The notes under the pieces: model-generated
Told to the model about the DNA's origin: nothing
Databases searched by the model: none
What the model saw: the letters and a program-made list of their open reading frames with translations, nothing else
Shown here: piece by piece, positions 18,540 through 30,153 of the stretch
How positions within the stretch are numbered: the stretch's first letter is position 1
Layout of the letters: each line of letters begins with the position of its first letter
DNA from: Scytalidium lignicola
Lineage: Eukaryota > Ascomycota > Leotiomycetes
NCBI GenBank assembly: GCA_002812745.2
Contig: NCSJ02000014.1
Coordinates: 223,862-287,861 of the forward strand
Length of the DNA stretch: 64,000 nt
Reading direction: 5' to 3'
Position numbers and translations under genes: made by a program

Positions 18540-19871
18540 TGATTCTGGGTCGCTACTCAAGTCATATATGTGGCGCACCATTGATGAGTTCTAAACCAGC
18601 GGCAACCCTTTGGTCAACAGAGTGCGCTATATGTGCTATGCAATCGTTGCTACGAGATCAAATCGTCAGCAGTGCCGTGAATGAGGAATGTAGGCGTCTT
18701 ATAATTTCTACGCACGTTCTGGGCCAAGGGGTTAACTTGGACAATTTCGCTATGGTCAGGTTGCGGAAGAGCTTGCCAATCCGTCCTTCAAGCCAGAAAC
18801 CTTCTTTTTGTTGAGAAGGCCACCAATGATGACAGGCAAGGCTTGAGCTTTCCAGTAATGTGTAGTACGATACGGCAGCGTGGATCGGTACGGATGCGTG
18901 GGTCAGAAAGTGCTTCCCAAGCCCCTACCATACCGTAGTTGGTGATCTGTTGGATTGACGGTTAGTTCCCGATGTAAACTATACTTATATTTTATATCGG
19001 CTGACTTACTGGTTGCTCTTGGATTGCTTCCAAAAGATCATAGTCCTCTCCCCTATCTTCCGCACCGATGAGTTGTATTGGATGTCTACCCTAAGACGTG
19101 ATATCAGTCAACATGGGTCTGCTCGGGAACTGAACAATTGCTAGTATTTACATTCATCTTCATAGCTGGTAAGACAGTAGAAAACCAATATGGCTTCTGG
19201 CGCTCTTAACCCCCTTCTCAGAGCAGTCCAGGCGAGGGACATTGCTAATTGACCGCCCGAAGACCACCCAACGACCACAACCCTTTCTCCATCAATCTGG
19301 AGCCCAGATTGTGGGAATTTAATACGAGGTAGCGTATACCTGGCCCATTCTAGCACATCACATACATCTACCATAGGTCCTTCTGAGAGCGAGACTTCGG
19401 GACAAAGCCTGTGGTCCAAACTCACAGGGATAAATCCTTTCTCAAGCAGAAGGCGAGTCTGAGCTGGCCTAATATCTTTCTGGGAAAAGATGATATGACT
19501 CTCTCCATGTATCCTCAAGGCTTCACCTGTTAAGCAATACACCCTAAATGTTTGGAAGAGAAGGCCTTCCAACTGTCATTTTCCGAGTCGGTAAGTCCGA
19601 ACTGATAGGATAGTACACATCTGCATGTATCTCTGTGTCGCCCAGCATCTTATAAACGACTGTTTCCATCGCAGCGGTCGTTTTCTTGCTCTCTTTTGCT
19701 CCATTTACAGATCTTACTGCTGCTGTCGGAAAAGCACCAATCACGCGCACTGTGCTTGCTTCGGGTGAATTCCCGTCTGTATGCCTCTCGCTCCCACACG
19801 AGGCTTACGGGTTGCCATCATATAGGCACTTGACTATTCAATAACTCACCGACTCCATAGATATTGGGCAT
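18540..19871 (-). pseudogene. Decayed alpha/beta hydrolase of the NR-PKS C-terminal esterase type
   Basis: Read on the minus strand from ATG at 19871, with an apparent intron after MPNIYGV. Matches to an Abhydrolase_3 domain occur in order but in different frames. They are METVVYKMLGDTEIHADVYYP; IHGESH (where HGGG is expected); KDIRPAQTRLLLEKGF; LDHRLCPEVSLSEGPMVDV; the nucleophile elbow GWSSGG; YEDE; GAWEALSDPRIRTDPRCR; LPVIIGGLLNKKK; VNPLAQNV; TPTFLIHGTADDLIS; and VAAGLELINGAPH. Between them are in-frame stops (after YEDE, after DDLIS) and frameshifts (before IHGESH, before LPVIIGG, at the end). This domain normally closes fungal non-reducing polyketide synthases or occurs as a separate hydrolase. 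Here it seems separate, because a start codon and a promoter-like flank precede it. It is divergent from the EthD gene. Function is presumably lost. Confidence 0.8.
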
Positions 19872-20273
19872 CGGTCAAAGGTTCGTTAAGACTCTTTTAA
19901 TGCATGGACTTTGATATTCTATGCGAACCACGCTAATCTTTCCAAACCCCGCTAAGTGGAGACTTTATTCTGGGGTAGGTGAGCCGATTGGTTAGTGCGT
20001 ATTTTAACGCACCGGTCCGCACCCTAGCAGGGTTCTCGTCTTTGTCGGATTTCATTTAGCGTTGTTGCCATATAAATATAGCATGAGCAGTCCGAAAGAG
20101 GAATTCCGAGTGATGAGAGGATAGATGTCCTTTGTGTGTTATTTTGGCCTGGTGAGCTTAACGGCATGGAACATGAGGGTATAAAAGTTCATGGTCATCC
20201 TGCTCATACTTTGGTCGATTCTTGACCTGTGGCAAAAGTCAACGCAAGAACTCTCATAACTGAATTACCTACC
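19872..20273. promoter_or_regulatory. Divergent promoter between hydrolase relic and EthD gene
   Basis: About 400 bases between divergent starts. A TATA-like tataaatata lies at 20071-20080, roughly 190 bases before the EthD start. A small upstream ORF (ATG at 20083, stop at 20122-20124) precedes the EthD start. Both are seen; their function is inferred. Confidence 0.4.
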
Positions 20274-20651
20274 ATGCCGTATAAGATCCTCATTTTCGTC
20301 TCACGCAAAGCTGGCCTCTCACATTCGGCATTTAAGAATCATTATGAAACTAGCCACATCCCTCTTCTCCAGCATTTTGCGGGCAACCTTTTTCCAAAAC
20401 ACCATAAGCGATATTATCTACAATTTAGCGCGGATAGTCAACCTACAGTACTACAAGGCAATAAAGCCTTTTTCGATTTCGACGCCGTTGCTGAAGTTAG
20501 TTTTAATGATGAGCCAGGTTATAAGGCCTTTATTGATGTCCTGAGTACTGAGGAAGCGAGTAAAACACTTGTTGAGGATGAAGAAAAGTTTTCAGGCCGC
20601 GAGAAGATAAAGATTGTTGTTATAGGCGATATACAGGAGACGAAGACATAA
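20274..20651 (+). CDS. EthD-domain protein (dimeric alpha-beta barrel)
   Basis: Single exon of 125 residues. The start is chosen at ATG 20274 (MPYKILIFVSRKAG); the ORF extends upstream only through a non-ATG codon. The EthD signature is complete: KILIFVSRKAGLSHSAFKNH, HYETSHIPLL with its conserved His, a central KHHKRYYLQ, and the second-half strand AVAEVSFNDEPGYKAFIDVL. EthD-fold proteins are small dimeric barrels. In fungi many act next to polyketide synthases as dehydratases, decarboxylases or cyclases. The neighbour across the divergent promoter is a decayed polyketide-type hydrolase, which supports a former secondary-metabolism role. No stop or frameshift is seen, so this member survived. 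Substrate unknown. Confidence 0.8.
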   Translation: MPYKILIFVSRKAGLSHSAFKNHYETSHIPLLQHFAGNLFPKHHKRYYLQFSADSQPTVLQGNKAFFDFDAVAEVSFNDEPGYKAFIDVLSTEEASKTLVEDEEKFSGREKIKIVVIGDIQETKT

Positions 20652-20921
20652 GAGCTTGAGATACTTCTCCTATAGCCCCTTAAGTTATTAACGGCTCATT
20701 AGGTATTATAAGAGTGTTAAATTCCCGGAGTGATATTCTTTAATTGCAGGGCTGTTGAGGTAGAATTCCTAGCTAAAGATTAACATACAACTTAGTGTGT
20801 TTAATAAGGCTCCAATATAAGACATCAGCCATTTATTTTAAATCATGTTTTGTTGTTCCAATACCACATTTAGACACTGTTCGTGAATTTATGTACACCT
20901 TCCTCCGCCTGTTCAGAACCT

Positions 20922-23900
20922 TTAATTCCGGGATTTGTTTTCAACAGCGTCTCTAACCCACTCCTCTGCCTTTATCCTTACTTTTTCGCAAGATTTCTTA
21001 TCTCCATTCTTCTCTTCCCAATCACTCCATCTTTTAAACCATGCCTTGACACCTTTAGGCTTCAATCCCTTAGTCTTTACGGCTCTTTCAAACACTCCAC
21101 GAATGATATCCTTGTCCCCTTGTTGAATTTCGAGATCAAGAAGCTGGTTCCAGATATCCAGTCGCTTTGGGAAAGTTGAAAGGATCCCTTCAATAATTGT
21201 CCGCCCGCGTTCAGGAGATCCAGATTTGGAATGGAACTCGAGGGCTGCAAACTTCAGGCTGAGATTTAGATGAGTGTGTGGTGGGAGTGCCTGAATAGCT
21301 CGAGGGAGAAGAGCGCGGCCTTTGTCGGCGGATGAAACGGTGTTGTAGAGGAAATGGGCGTAATTATACCAAACTTCAGGAGATTGGGAGAATTTCTTTG
21401 TGATTACTTGGAAGAGAGTCTCAGCTTTCTATTTGACAGTTAGTTTCAAATATTAAAAGTAATTTCCTCATAGTACTCACATCATGCTTGCCAGACTGGA
21501 TATAAATACTGGCCATTCTTTCGTGGACTTCCTGTGCGTCATTGTATTGGCATGCTCGTTTGAACGCTTCTTCCGTAGTCTCATCACTTCCGTATGCATT
21601 TTCTAGATTGAGTAAGGCTATCCAAACATTCAGTTTCTCTGTTTCTTCGCGAATGTTGATCGTCTTTATGGCACGCTCCGCCAATTCTCTTGCGCTGTTG
21701 AGTTCGCTGAGTTTAATTTGGAATGCCATATACTCAATCCAAAGTTGTGACGAATCTGGCTGACCGAGAAGCAGTCGTTCAAAATCGCTGACAGATTGTG
21801 GGCCATTGACATCGAGATCAGCAGTACGATCAATCATTGCATCTGACCTTCGCTTTTTCTTTCTGGACTTCTCTTCCCCGATATCTTTCTCCTGGTCTGC
21901 TTCTGAGTTATCCTCGATCTGGTCTAAAATATTAGCTGACCAGTCGAACCCACCAGGGTTCAATGGCTCAACGGTGAGCTCGTCATCCATATCTTCATCC
22001 TGTAAATATTTATAATCCTGCCCTTCTTGATCTACAATCTCAGCATCTTGAAAACTAGTGATGCTATCATCTTCTTCATCGGCGTCGTCGTTGTCCTCCT
22101 CATCGCTTCCACTTAAATCACCAAGTTTAACACCTTGCATCTCGTCGAACTGGTCTGACTCATCATCATCTTCCGATTCGCCATTGTCCTCGAAATATGA
22201 CGCTTTAAGCCCGAAATTAATCCGTTTCTTTTCAGGATCTATTTTCAACACAATAGCTTTAACTGCATCCCCTTCATTGTACAGCTTCTTCACATCATGA
22301 ACAGGCTTCTCAGCCATCTCACTACGATGACACAGACCACTGACATTCGAAGAACCATCAACAACTATGAAGACTCCGAAATCCTCCACTTTTCTAATTT
22401 TCCCAGTGACCACTTGCCCGATCTTCATGTCGTTGAACACCAGAGGAGATTTGTAGTCGTTATCCACAACAGATGATTTCAAGCTTAATTGAACATGATT
22501 TGAAGCAGGGTCAGAAACAGTAACTTTACCCCTGACTAGCTGATCAATCTGAAGGCTTGACTTCCAGTCCTTGATATAGGAGTCGGATAGGTCGGACACT
22601 CGCACAAAAGCAGTCACATTACCACCTAGGTTGACAAATATGCCGCTATCAGCAACATTTTTGACAAAGCCACGAACAATAGTATTGACCTTCAAATCCG
22701 AGTAGGCTGAAATTTCGCGGTCTACAACAGGGATAGACGAATTTAAGACTCTGGAAGGGCGTGTTGATAACCTAATCCTCTTATTTGGTCTATCGGTATC
22801 AATAACACAGACTCTAATAATATCGTTCTTGTTATACGCTGTTGTGTCGACCTGAGAGAAATCATCCGCAAAGTCTGGAAGGTTAACAGGACCAGATACG
22901 CTCTCGCTAAGTTGTACCATAATCTGTCTTTCGTTTACTCTTGTGATTTTACCAGGTACTACCATACCCTTGGAAAGATTGTCAAACGTTAAAATTGTGG
23001 ATGACTTCGAAGATCTAGCGGAGAGATCGAGTCTGTTCTGCTCCGCATCTACACCAGTGACGTGAACTTTAACGGCAGAACCAATTGGGAAATTGGATTC
23101 CAGGTCCTTGAGGAGGGAAACATCGTCTGAGATATCCAGTCCGCTAATTCTACCACGAACATTTGGTGAGAGATTAACCCACAAGCAACCATCACCGATG
23201 TTGTTCACAAAAGCGATCCAAGATGAACCGAGTGTAATTTGATTCAAAGAAAGGGGCTCGAGAGGAAGTTCTGTCTGATCACTCTTCTTCGCGGACAGTT
23301 CGAAAACAAACGACCTGCTAGACCTGTGGGTAATTGGGAGGAACCGATGAGTCCGAGCATCATGTATACCTAACACTCGAACATCGACAATTTGCTTTGG
23401 TGAAAATGCTCGTAATGGTCGTTTCCGGTCTTTGATATCACTCCAGGAATCGAAAATTTCAGATACGTCTATGCGTCCCTGGATATTATCTGCTAGCTGG
23501 ACGTTGATCTGGGTCTCTTTAACTGAAACGATCTTGGCCTTAGTCAACTTCCCGATCGTCAAGTCATCTAAACAAGTAACCGATTCATCAACTGGGTTGT
23601 TAACAGCCGGGTCATCACCAATGACAGGTTTTGAGGCAGTATCGTTGCTCTTAATATCAATCATAGATAGTACGAATCTCCGCTGATCCCGATCAACAGA
23701 CAGAATTTTGGCTTCTACAGATTGATACTTCTTCAGCCCAAATTCAGGCTGTAGAATAGCAGCTTCCGGTAGCTTATTCTTAGGTAATAATCCAGTAAGT
23801 ATTCCTCCAAACTGTACAAAGACAGCTGTTGGCGTAATATTTCTCACAAATCCATGGACTAATCTTTTCTCCTTTACATCTTCGAAGCCTCTCAGGAGTG

Positions 23901-26349
23901 TATGTCCTTTAGCATCTTTCAAGAGGCTCGGCTTGTTTGAAAGAACGATCAAGCGTTTCTGCTCTAGTTTCTCAAGAACAACGAGATCAGTTAACGTCTG
24001 GCCAACTCGGATTTTTTTCATTGCAGATAAGTTTTTGGAATCAGACCTATCCGTCAGGTGGCCAACTGGGAGTATGGCACGTAAACCATACTCATGTAGC
24101 TCAACAGAAATATCCTCGTTAGACTTCTCAGTGACAGCGGCTGTAACAATATCACCAATTTTGAGCTTTTTCATTGCATTTTGTTGAGCCTCCCCAAAAA
24201 TAGAAGGATCTTTACAAGATACTACCAATTTTTGGGCTGTATGATCAACTCTCAGGACATGCACATTGACGACCTGTCCCACTTTGAAATGCTGAGCGGG
24301 ATCCTCAATGTATGCTTCGCTCATTTCTGATACGGGAAGGAACCCTCGCACATTTCCGTAAAATTGGACAACGGCTCCTGATGGGATAATATTGATGATG
24401 GTACCTAGACTCTGGGTACCAGGCTCTATTTCCTCGTAAGAAATGAAGGCTTTCACGTCTGAGTTCACCAGGGTCTTTTTAAGAGTAAGTCGAATCTGTT
24501 GCTTGCTTGCATCTGTAGATAGGACTCTTGCCGTCACGGTCATACCCTCTTTGAACCTTTTCTCAGGGTGAAGCAGCTGAACATCAGCTAAATGGGTTTG
24601 GGGGACGAAGCCAGTCAGACCTTCAGCGAGCTTCACCAGCAATCCCCCAACACCAGTTGCATTTATGATTAACTTCTCGATCTGACCCTTCACCACCTCG
24701 CCAACCTTAAGATCTTCAATACGTAAAAATGGTTGTTCCAGAACTGATTTTTCGAACGAAACCAGGTAGACACCATCTATGGAGTTGTATCCAATGACCC
24801 TGCCTCGATGAACTGAGCCGACGTTGTATTGCCCGGAAGATTCCGATAGAGTTTCTATCTTCCCATCCTTTATCCGTGAAATGTGAACAAACCCACCGAC
24901 ACCTTTAAGCCCGATGTTAACGAAAAGTCCGATGGCTGGTTCCACGTGTTGCACCACAACCTTTTCAATAATTGTAGATAAGGGGAGAGCCGACAAAGGG
25001 TCCTGTCTCTCGGCAGCCTTGCCTACCTGCACTGATGAAAGCGATAATACGTGATCTAAAAGAGAAATTCCCAGCTTTGGTGAGCTAGATGTCGGGAATG
25101 TACAGATAATTCTGGCTTTGATCTTCGATCCAACTTTGTATTTGCTTTCCAGGCTTTTGCCAAGATAAAAGGCACCCGATTGTATTAGATCTGCCGTCAC
25201 ATCTAATAAACCCATGACCTTTCCAGCTAAGCCATGGGGGCTCAGGGTAGTGACCAGGACCTCTACAGCGGTTCCTGGTAGAAAAGCATCGATATTTGGA
25301 GCTTCCGTAAGATAATTCAGCTTCTTGATATTGGCTACTTTCAAAGGATCGGCTGATAACTTGACAATTTTCCTATTCGAGCTGAATCCGGAAATTGTGC
25401 AGAGGAGCACGTTCCCTACTTGCATTTTTGACAAATCCATCCCATTACCAATTTCCTTGGACGACATGAAGCCTCGCATATCGGAAGATTGGAATCCGAT
25501 ATCCATGATAAGGCCATGGTCTTCGACACTAAGAACGGACGCCATGACAGTATTGTGTATAGTAATATTATCGGAAGTAAGACCTGAATTGGATTGCGTT
25601 GGGTTCAGTGATAATTCTATCCTGCGTTTAGGTTTTCCCACTGATTTCTCCGATGGATCATCACTTGTAGAAATAACATAGGCCCTGAGGTACCTGCCTA
25701 CCGTAAACATTGCATTCAAGTCGATATCCTCTACCTCTTGATCCTCCTCTTCCGCAGCAGCTATTTCTTCGATTCTCTTTGTCAAATCATTAGAAATCGA
25801 AGTGATAGGCACATATCCAGTAAGATTATTCGGGAGGGATAAAGCTATGTCGTGATCGTTTATTTGCGCGACCTGCCCAAGGACGAGAGATCCAGGAACT
25901 ATGCGCTACGGAATATTAGTCGCCACTTCAGTTTCTCATATTAAGTATACGAGACTTACCTTATAGCTAAGACTCTCAATTGTAACCTCATTTTCATCAT
26001 TGGCCGCTTTCTTGCCATCTCCTTGGGGTCCATCGCCTTTTGATTTCTGTTTTCTCCGCACATGAGGCGCATCATGTATATCTCGTTCGGATTTTTTACC
26101 ACCCTCCTGCTCAAACAGAACATCGTTTGTAGCTTCAATTTGTATCTGCTTGTGTTCCAGCGGTGTAAGGACACTCGCACCTCCACGGGGGAATGCAGCC
26201 TCTTCGTCTTTGGCTCTTGAAACCTTCGGCACCGTTGAGGTTTTCCTTGCCGCCGTGGAAATTACATCCTCCTTCTGCGGCCGTAACTTTTTCGTTCTAA
26301 GAAAAGACTCGTTCGTTGGAGCGTCTTTTCTTTTTAATATCGGAGCCAT
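20922..26349 (-). CDS. RRP5: rRNA biogenesis protein Rrp5
   Basis: Three exons, complement(25960..26349, 21481..25905, 20922..21428), all joined in phase 0, giving 1,773 residues (yeast Rrp5 is about 1,730). The N-terminus is basic ([21 protein letters not shown]). The body carries about a dozen S1 RNA-binding repeats, recognisable by repeated units such as [38 protein letters not shown] and [19 protein letters not shown] long acidic linker (near nt 21960-22180) follows. The C-terminal region, including the last exon, has HAT/TPR-like helices ([43 protein letters not shown]). Rrp5 is a nucleolar factor needed for both 18S and 5.8S/25S rRNA processing: the S1 repeats bind pre-rRNA and the HAT part serves 40S maturation. 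It is divergent from the hydrolase gene at 26671. Confidence 0.95.
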
Positions 26350-26670
26350 TGTACGGGTTGAGCGTTTTGCTAGTAATTCATCCCCATGGATGTATTAAAT
26401 TCTGCCGCAGCTTCAATTTGGCGAAAAGAGAAAAATTCCATGGGTCACGTGCAGATAAGCCCTTATCGTAGTGCTGTTTATCAGGCACATCTAGATTGTG
26501 CAGCCTGGAAGAAGACGTGCGCATGGACCACCTTCCTACATCATAGTTCGTCGACTGGATGGATATCTGATGACTGACACACGTCGAGCTATTTCGAGTT
26601 GGTTGACATCAAAGTTTTATCATCTCATAGTCCTGCCTAGGAGTTTCCATATGTGTAATACAGCTCCCTA
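26350..26670. promoter_or_regulatory. Divergent promoter, RRP5 / alpha-beta hydrolase gene
   Basis: 321 bases between two divergent ATGs. It contains GGGTCACGTGCAG at about 26440-26452, a CACGTG E-box of the kind bound by bHLH factors such as Cbf1. The motif is seen; its use is inferred. Confidence 0.4.
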
Positions 26671-29383
26671 ATGGGGCCGCCACAGAAACGATCACGTACG
26701 AATGGGCCCAAGGCAGAAGAGGTTCGGAAGGGAGAGGGAGATCCGACAACACTTCCGCCGCCAAAAGAAGGGAGTGACTTGACCAGTGTCCCTTCTAGTA
26801 CCTCTACCAACAAAGATGTCTCTAACCATTTGGAAGACCTTAAGGCTGAAGCTCGATCGGCTAAGCAGGTGAGTAACCCTGTGGGGAAACATCGTTCAAG
26901 TGATCCGTTGCCTGTAATATTGCGATGGCTAACACGTTAACAGCTCCAGTCTAGAAACAGCTGGTACGGAAGCTGGCCGCACAAATCACCAGCTTCGATT
27001 CAGGTAGCTAGAGAAACTATACTCGCAGACAAACCGGAAATAGGAAACGGAGTTTCATCGCCGATTATGAATCGATCGGAAGTGAAAGGCGCCCAAGTGA
27101 TTACTGGCCGACCACCACTGCTGAATGTTGGGAAGAGCAAAGGAACTGCCGATGTTACACTTGGAGAGGCATTAGATTGTGGTATTCAATCAACAACGCA
27201 GCCTCAAATGATCGAGTCTAGTTCTAGTGAGCAGCAGCCCATTCCAGCACCAATAGAAGACCAAGTCGTCGAGCCGATCCAGGATCCGCAGCCTGCGTCG
27301 CTCCCTGAAACTTCTTCTAGCTGGCTTGGTTGGTGGAGCAAACCGGTAAATGACAAGGAGCCAAACAAGCTTGAAGATACCTCTCCGACAGATGAGCCAG
27401 CTCCAACTACTCCTCCAGCTGCTGAAACCCAACCACTAGCCGAGCATCAAAATGAAGAAATGAAGCCAACTCCTTCAACTGCTACAGTGAGGCCATTGTC
27501 TTGGCTTAGATTATGGTCAACTGAACCACAAACTAATACCTCGCAACCACCTGCAGGTACTGCTGAACTGCCTATAGGTACTACTGGGCCAGCTGCAAGC
27601 GCCGAAACTCCGAAGGAGCAAGTCCCCGTGGAACCGGAGAATACCAATCAGGGCAAGGAGACTGAGGCTCAATCAGGCTCAACTACCGGATCTGTTCCTA
27701 AACCTAGGTCTAGTTGGGCGTTTTGGTCAAGTGACGGTAGTAAGACCGTCACCGAGTCTGTTGGACAAGTTGCAGTTTCCGGCGAAGCTTCGCAAAGCAG
27801 TCCCGAACCGGTGATGCCTATCACTATAGAAGATAGCTCGACACGAACTTCAAGCAAAAGGGAGAGACCCTTATCTGTTGACTTTGAGGATCTGTCACGG
27901 AAAGCAGCGCGGAAGCCAGCCAATGTAACTCCTTCTCAAAGCGCATTGCAGTTGAAACCCTCTCCACCAAACTTGATACTCCCATCTGTAAAGAGCACAT
28001 ACAGATTGATGGATAACCCATCAATCTTACAGCAGATAACACGGTTGCTTCTCTACAACCGTCACCCTCCTGCAAAGCACCTCTTCCTAGTGAAGGAGCC
28101 ACATAAAATAAAGAAGGCCATCGCAATTGGTGTTCACGGCCTCTTTCCAGCACCATTATTGCGGACGGTTATTGGGCAGCCCACGGGAACCTCAATCCGA
28201 TTTGCAAATAATGCCGCTGCTGCAATAAGGAGGTGGGCAGACCAACATGGGTACACGGATTACGAGATAGAAAAGGTAGCTCTTGAGGGCGAAGGGAAAA
28301 TTGCAGATCGAGTGGATAATTTATGGAAACTCTTATTAAATTGGGTCGATCATATCCGGGCTGCAGATTTCATCATGGTAGCATGTCATTCGCAAGGTGT
28401 ACCGGTAGCTGTGATGCTTGTTGCAAAGCTTATCGAATTTGGTGTGGTCTCCTCCTCTAGGATTGGCATATGTGCAATGGGTAAGCCTCTATTACATAAC
28501 ATAAATGGCACACATGATCACAGAATACTAAAAATTTAATATAGCCGGTGTTTCCCTAGGCCCCTTTGCGGACTATAAATCGAGACTTATCAGTGGTTCT
28601 GCTGGAGAACTCTTCGACTTCGCCAACCCCGAGAGTGCGGTATCCAAGCGATATGAGGATTCCCTTCGTGTAGTTTTGAATTACGGTGTCCGTGTTACAT
28701 TTTGCGGGAGTATTGATGATCAACTAGTCTCCCTAGAGGTTCGTCTTCCTGTTCTCTTTATTGTCGCCTCTAATATTATTGTAGTCATCAATTTTCTCAA
28801 CAGTTAGCCATCCTTATATTTATAGGGCTGTTTTTGTTGATGGTCGAATTCATGCCCCTGACTTGTAGGTTACATTTTCTCGGTTCTTAATCCACTGGAA
28901 GCTTGGGATGCTAATCTCTTTAGTATTGCTCATCTTGTTGGCTTTGCATTAAAGCTTCGCAACCTGGGCGTATCTGACCATGGCCTTATTCGCGAATTAT
29001 CGGCACCGCTTGCAGGAAGCCTGTATACAGGGGAAGGCCATTCCAGACTCTATGATGATGACAAAGTCTTTGAGTATGTTTACATGGGATCATGGTGTAC
29101 AAAACGTCTTGCTAACAAATTTAGTCTTGCTATCGAGTTCGCTCTTGAGACCACGTCTGCAGATGGTGTGCCGCTACAGGTTCAGCGATATGAGATACCT
29201 AAGAACTCCAACCCCTATGTGCTCCCTTGGATTATGCGTGGCTTGCTAGAGGAAGATTTTGTCAAAACAGAGCTTGGAGTAGAAACAAGGGAACTACTGA
29301 AACAATTTGATAATTGGAAGCCATCTACCAAGGTTCTCAAAGATGTTAAATATAGGCTTGAAGCCGTTAGGTCCAAGCTATGA
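26671..29383 (+). CDS. Conserved fungal alpha/beta-hydrolase-fold protein with SW-x-W repeats
   Basis: Six exons: 26671..26868, 26944..28480, 28545..28738, 28785..28864, 28924..29073, 29125..29383. They join in phase to 805 residues. The N-terminal half is disordered and carries four similar aromatic motifs: NSWYGSWP, SSWLGWWSKP, LSWLRLWST and SSWAFWSSDG. The hydrolase fold begins around KKAIAIGVHGLFPAPLLR. It continues through the nucleophile elbow CHSQG (Ser about residue 549, with Cys in place of the usual first Gly), GVSLGPF, a conserved HPYIYRAVFVDGRIHAPDF segment, and a late LIRELSAPLAGSLYTGEGHSRLYDD block. The family is widespread in fungi (yeast YJR098C-like by my recollection) and uncharacterised. 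A lipase or esterase activity is inferred from the fold only. The fourth intron is well supported because it restores DFIAHLVGF across the junction. Confidence 0.8.
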
Positions 29384-30153
29384 GTCAGGATGTGATAGAA
29401 GGTGACTTGATTTCGGTAATTATAAAGTGGGATTATAGAGTTTTTCGGGCAGCCTGGCGTTATGGGAATTACAGGACACGAAATCAACCTTATCTTGAGC
29501 TACGTGGATGGATAAGATATAGGGTACCTCCATTAGTTAATGAAGATTTGAAATCATTCCTACGAGTATTTGACTAAGCACAGTATGTTTTGGACGCCTA
29601 CACCATTTGCTGATAGTATCCCTAGAACTATCTTTACAACATAAACAAAAAAAAAGACATTCACAATCTCTATAGTGTACCGTTCAAACGATTTGATTCG
29701 CTCATTTCTCTTTAGGGACTAAATATCCCAGCTTGCTCCTTTCCCACTTTTTGTTTTCCGGCTGTAGTAGCATATCATTGTCAAATATTTTACCTGTACA
29801 TTGTATCAACATAGCTAATCATTGTAGACCATTCAGGCTTGTTGAAACTCACTGCATATCAAAAAGAACTACCAGTTGGTTGAAATCTACTGCAGTTATA
29901 AAAATACAACATAGATAGTTGAACACTGAGATTATCTAGTCTTTAAAAGAAACTGAGGCCTGACCCAAATGCGAGAAAAAACCCACAGCGCCTTTTATGA
30001 TGTTCCAATAGGGAACCACAAGCTGATCAACAGCATGATGAGATGGGTGTGTCCCAGCTACATCATCACAAATATATGGCGAATCGGTCAAGATAAAGCC
30101 ATGGCTGACGATCTATAATCTATAATCTACCTCCTCAAAGATGACTCTTCGAC
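29384..30153. other. Intergenic, convergent 3' flanks
   Basis: About 770 bases, AT-rich, between convergent genes. Short ORFs only, and nothing recognisable was found. Confidence 0.6.

Noticed and set aside
18581..18814. Plus-strand ORF resembling helicase motif V (RLIISTHVLGQGVN)
   Set aside because: The opposite strand carries ordered blocks of an alpha/beta hydrolase C-terminus (VNPLAQNV, TPTFLIHGTADD) continuous with the relic upstream, so the helicase-like reading is an antisense coincidence.
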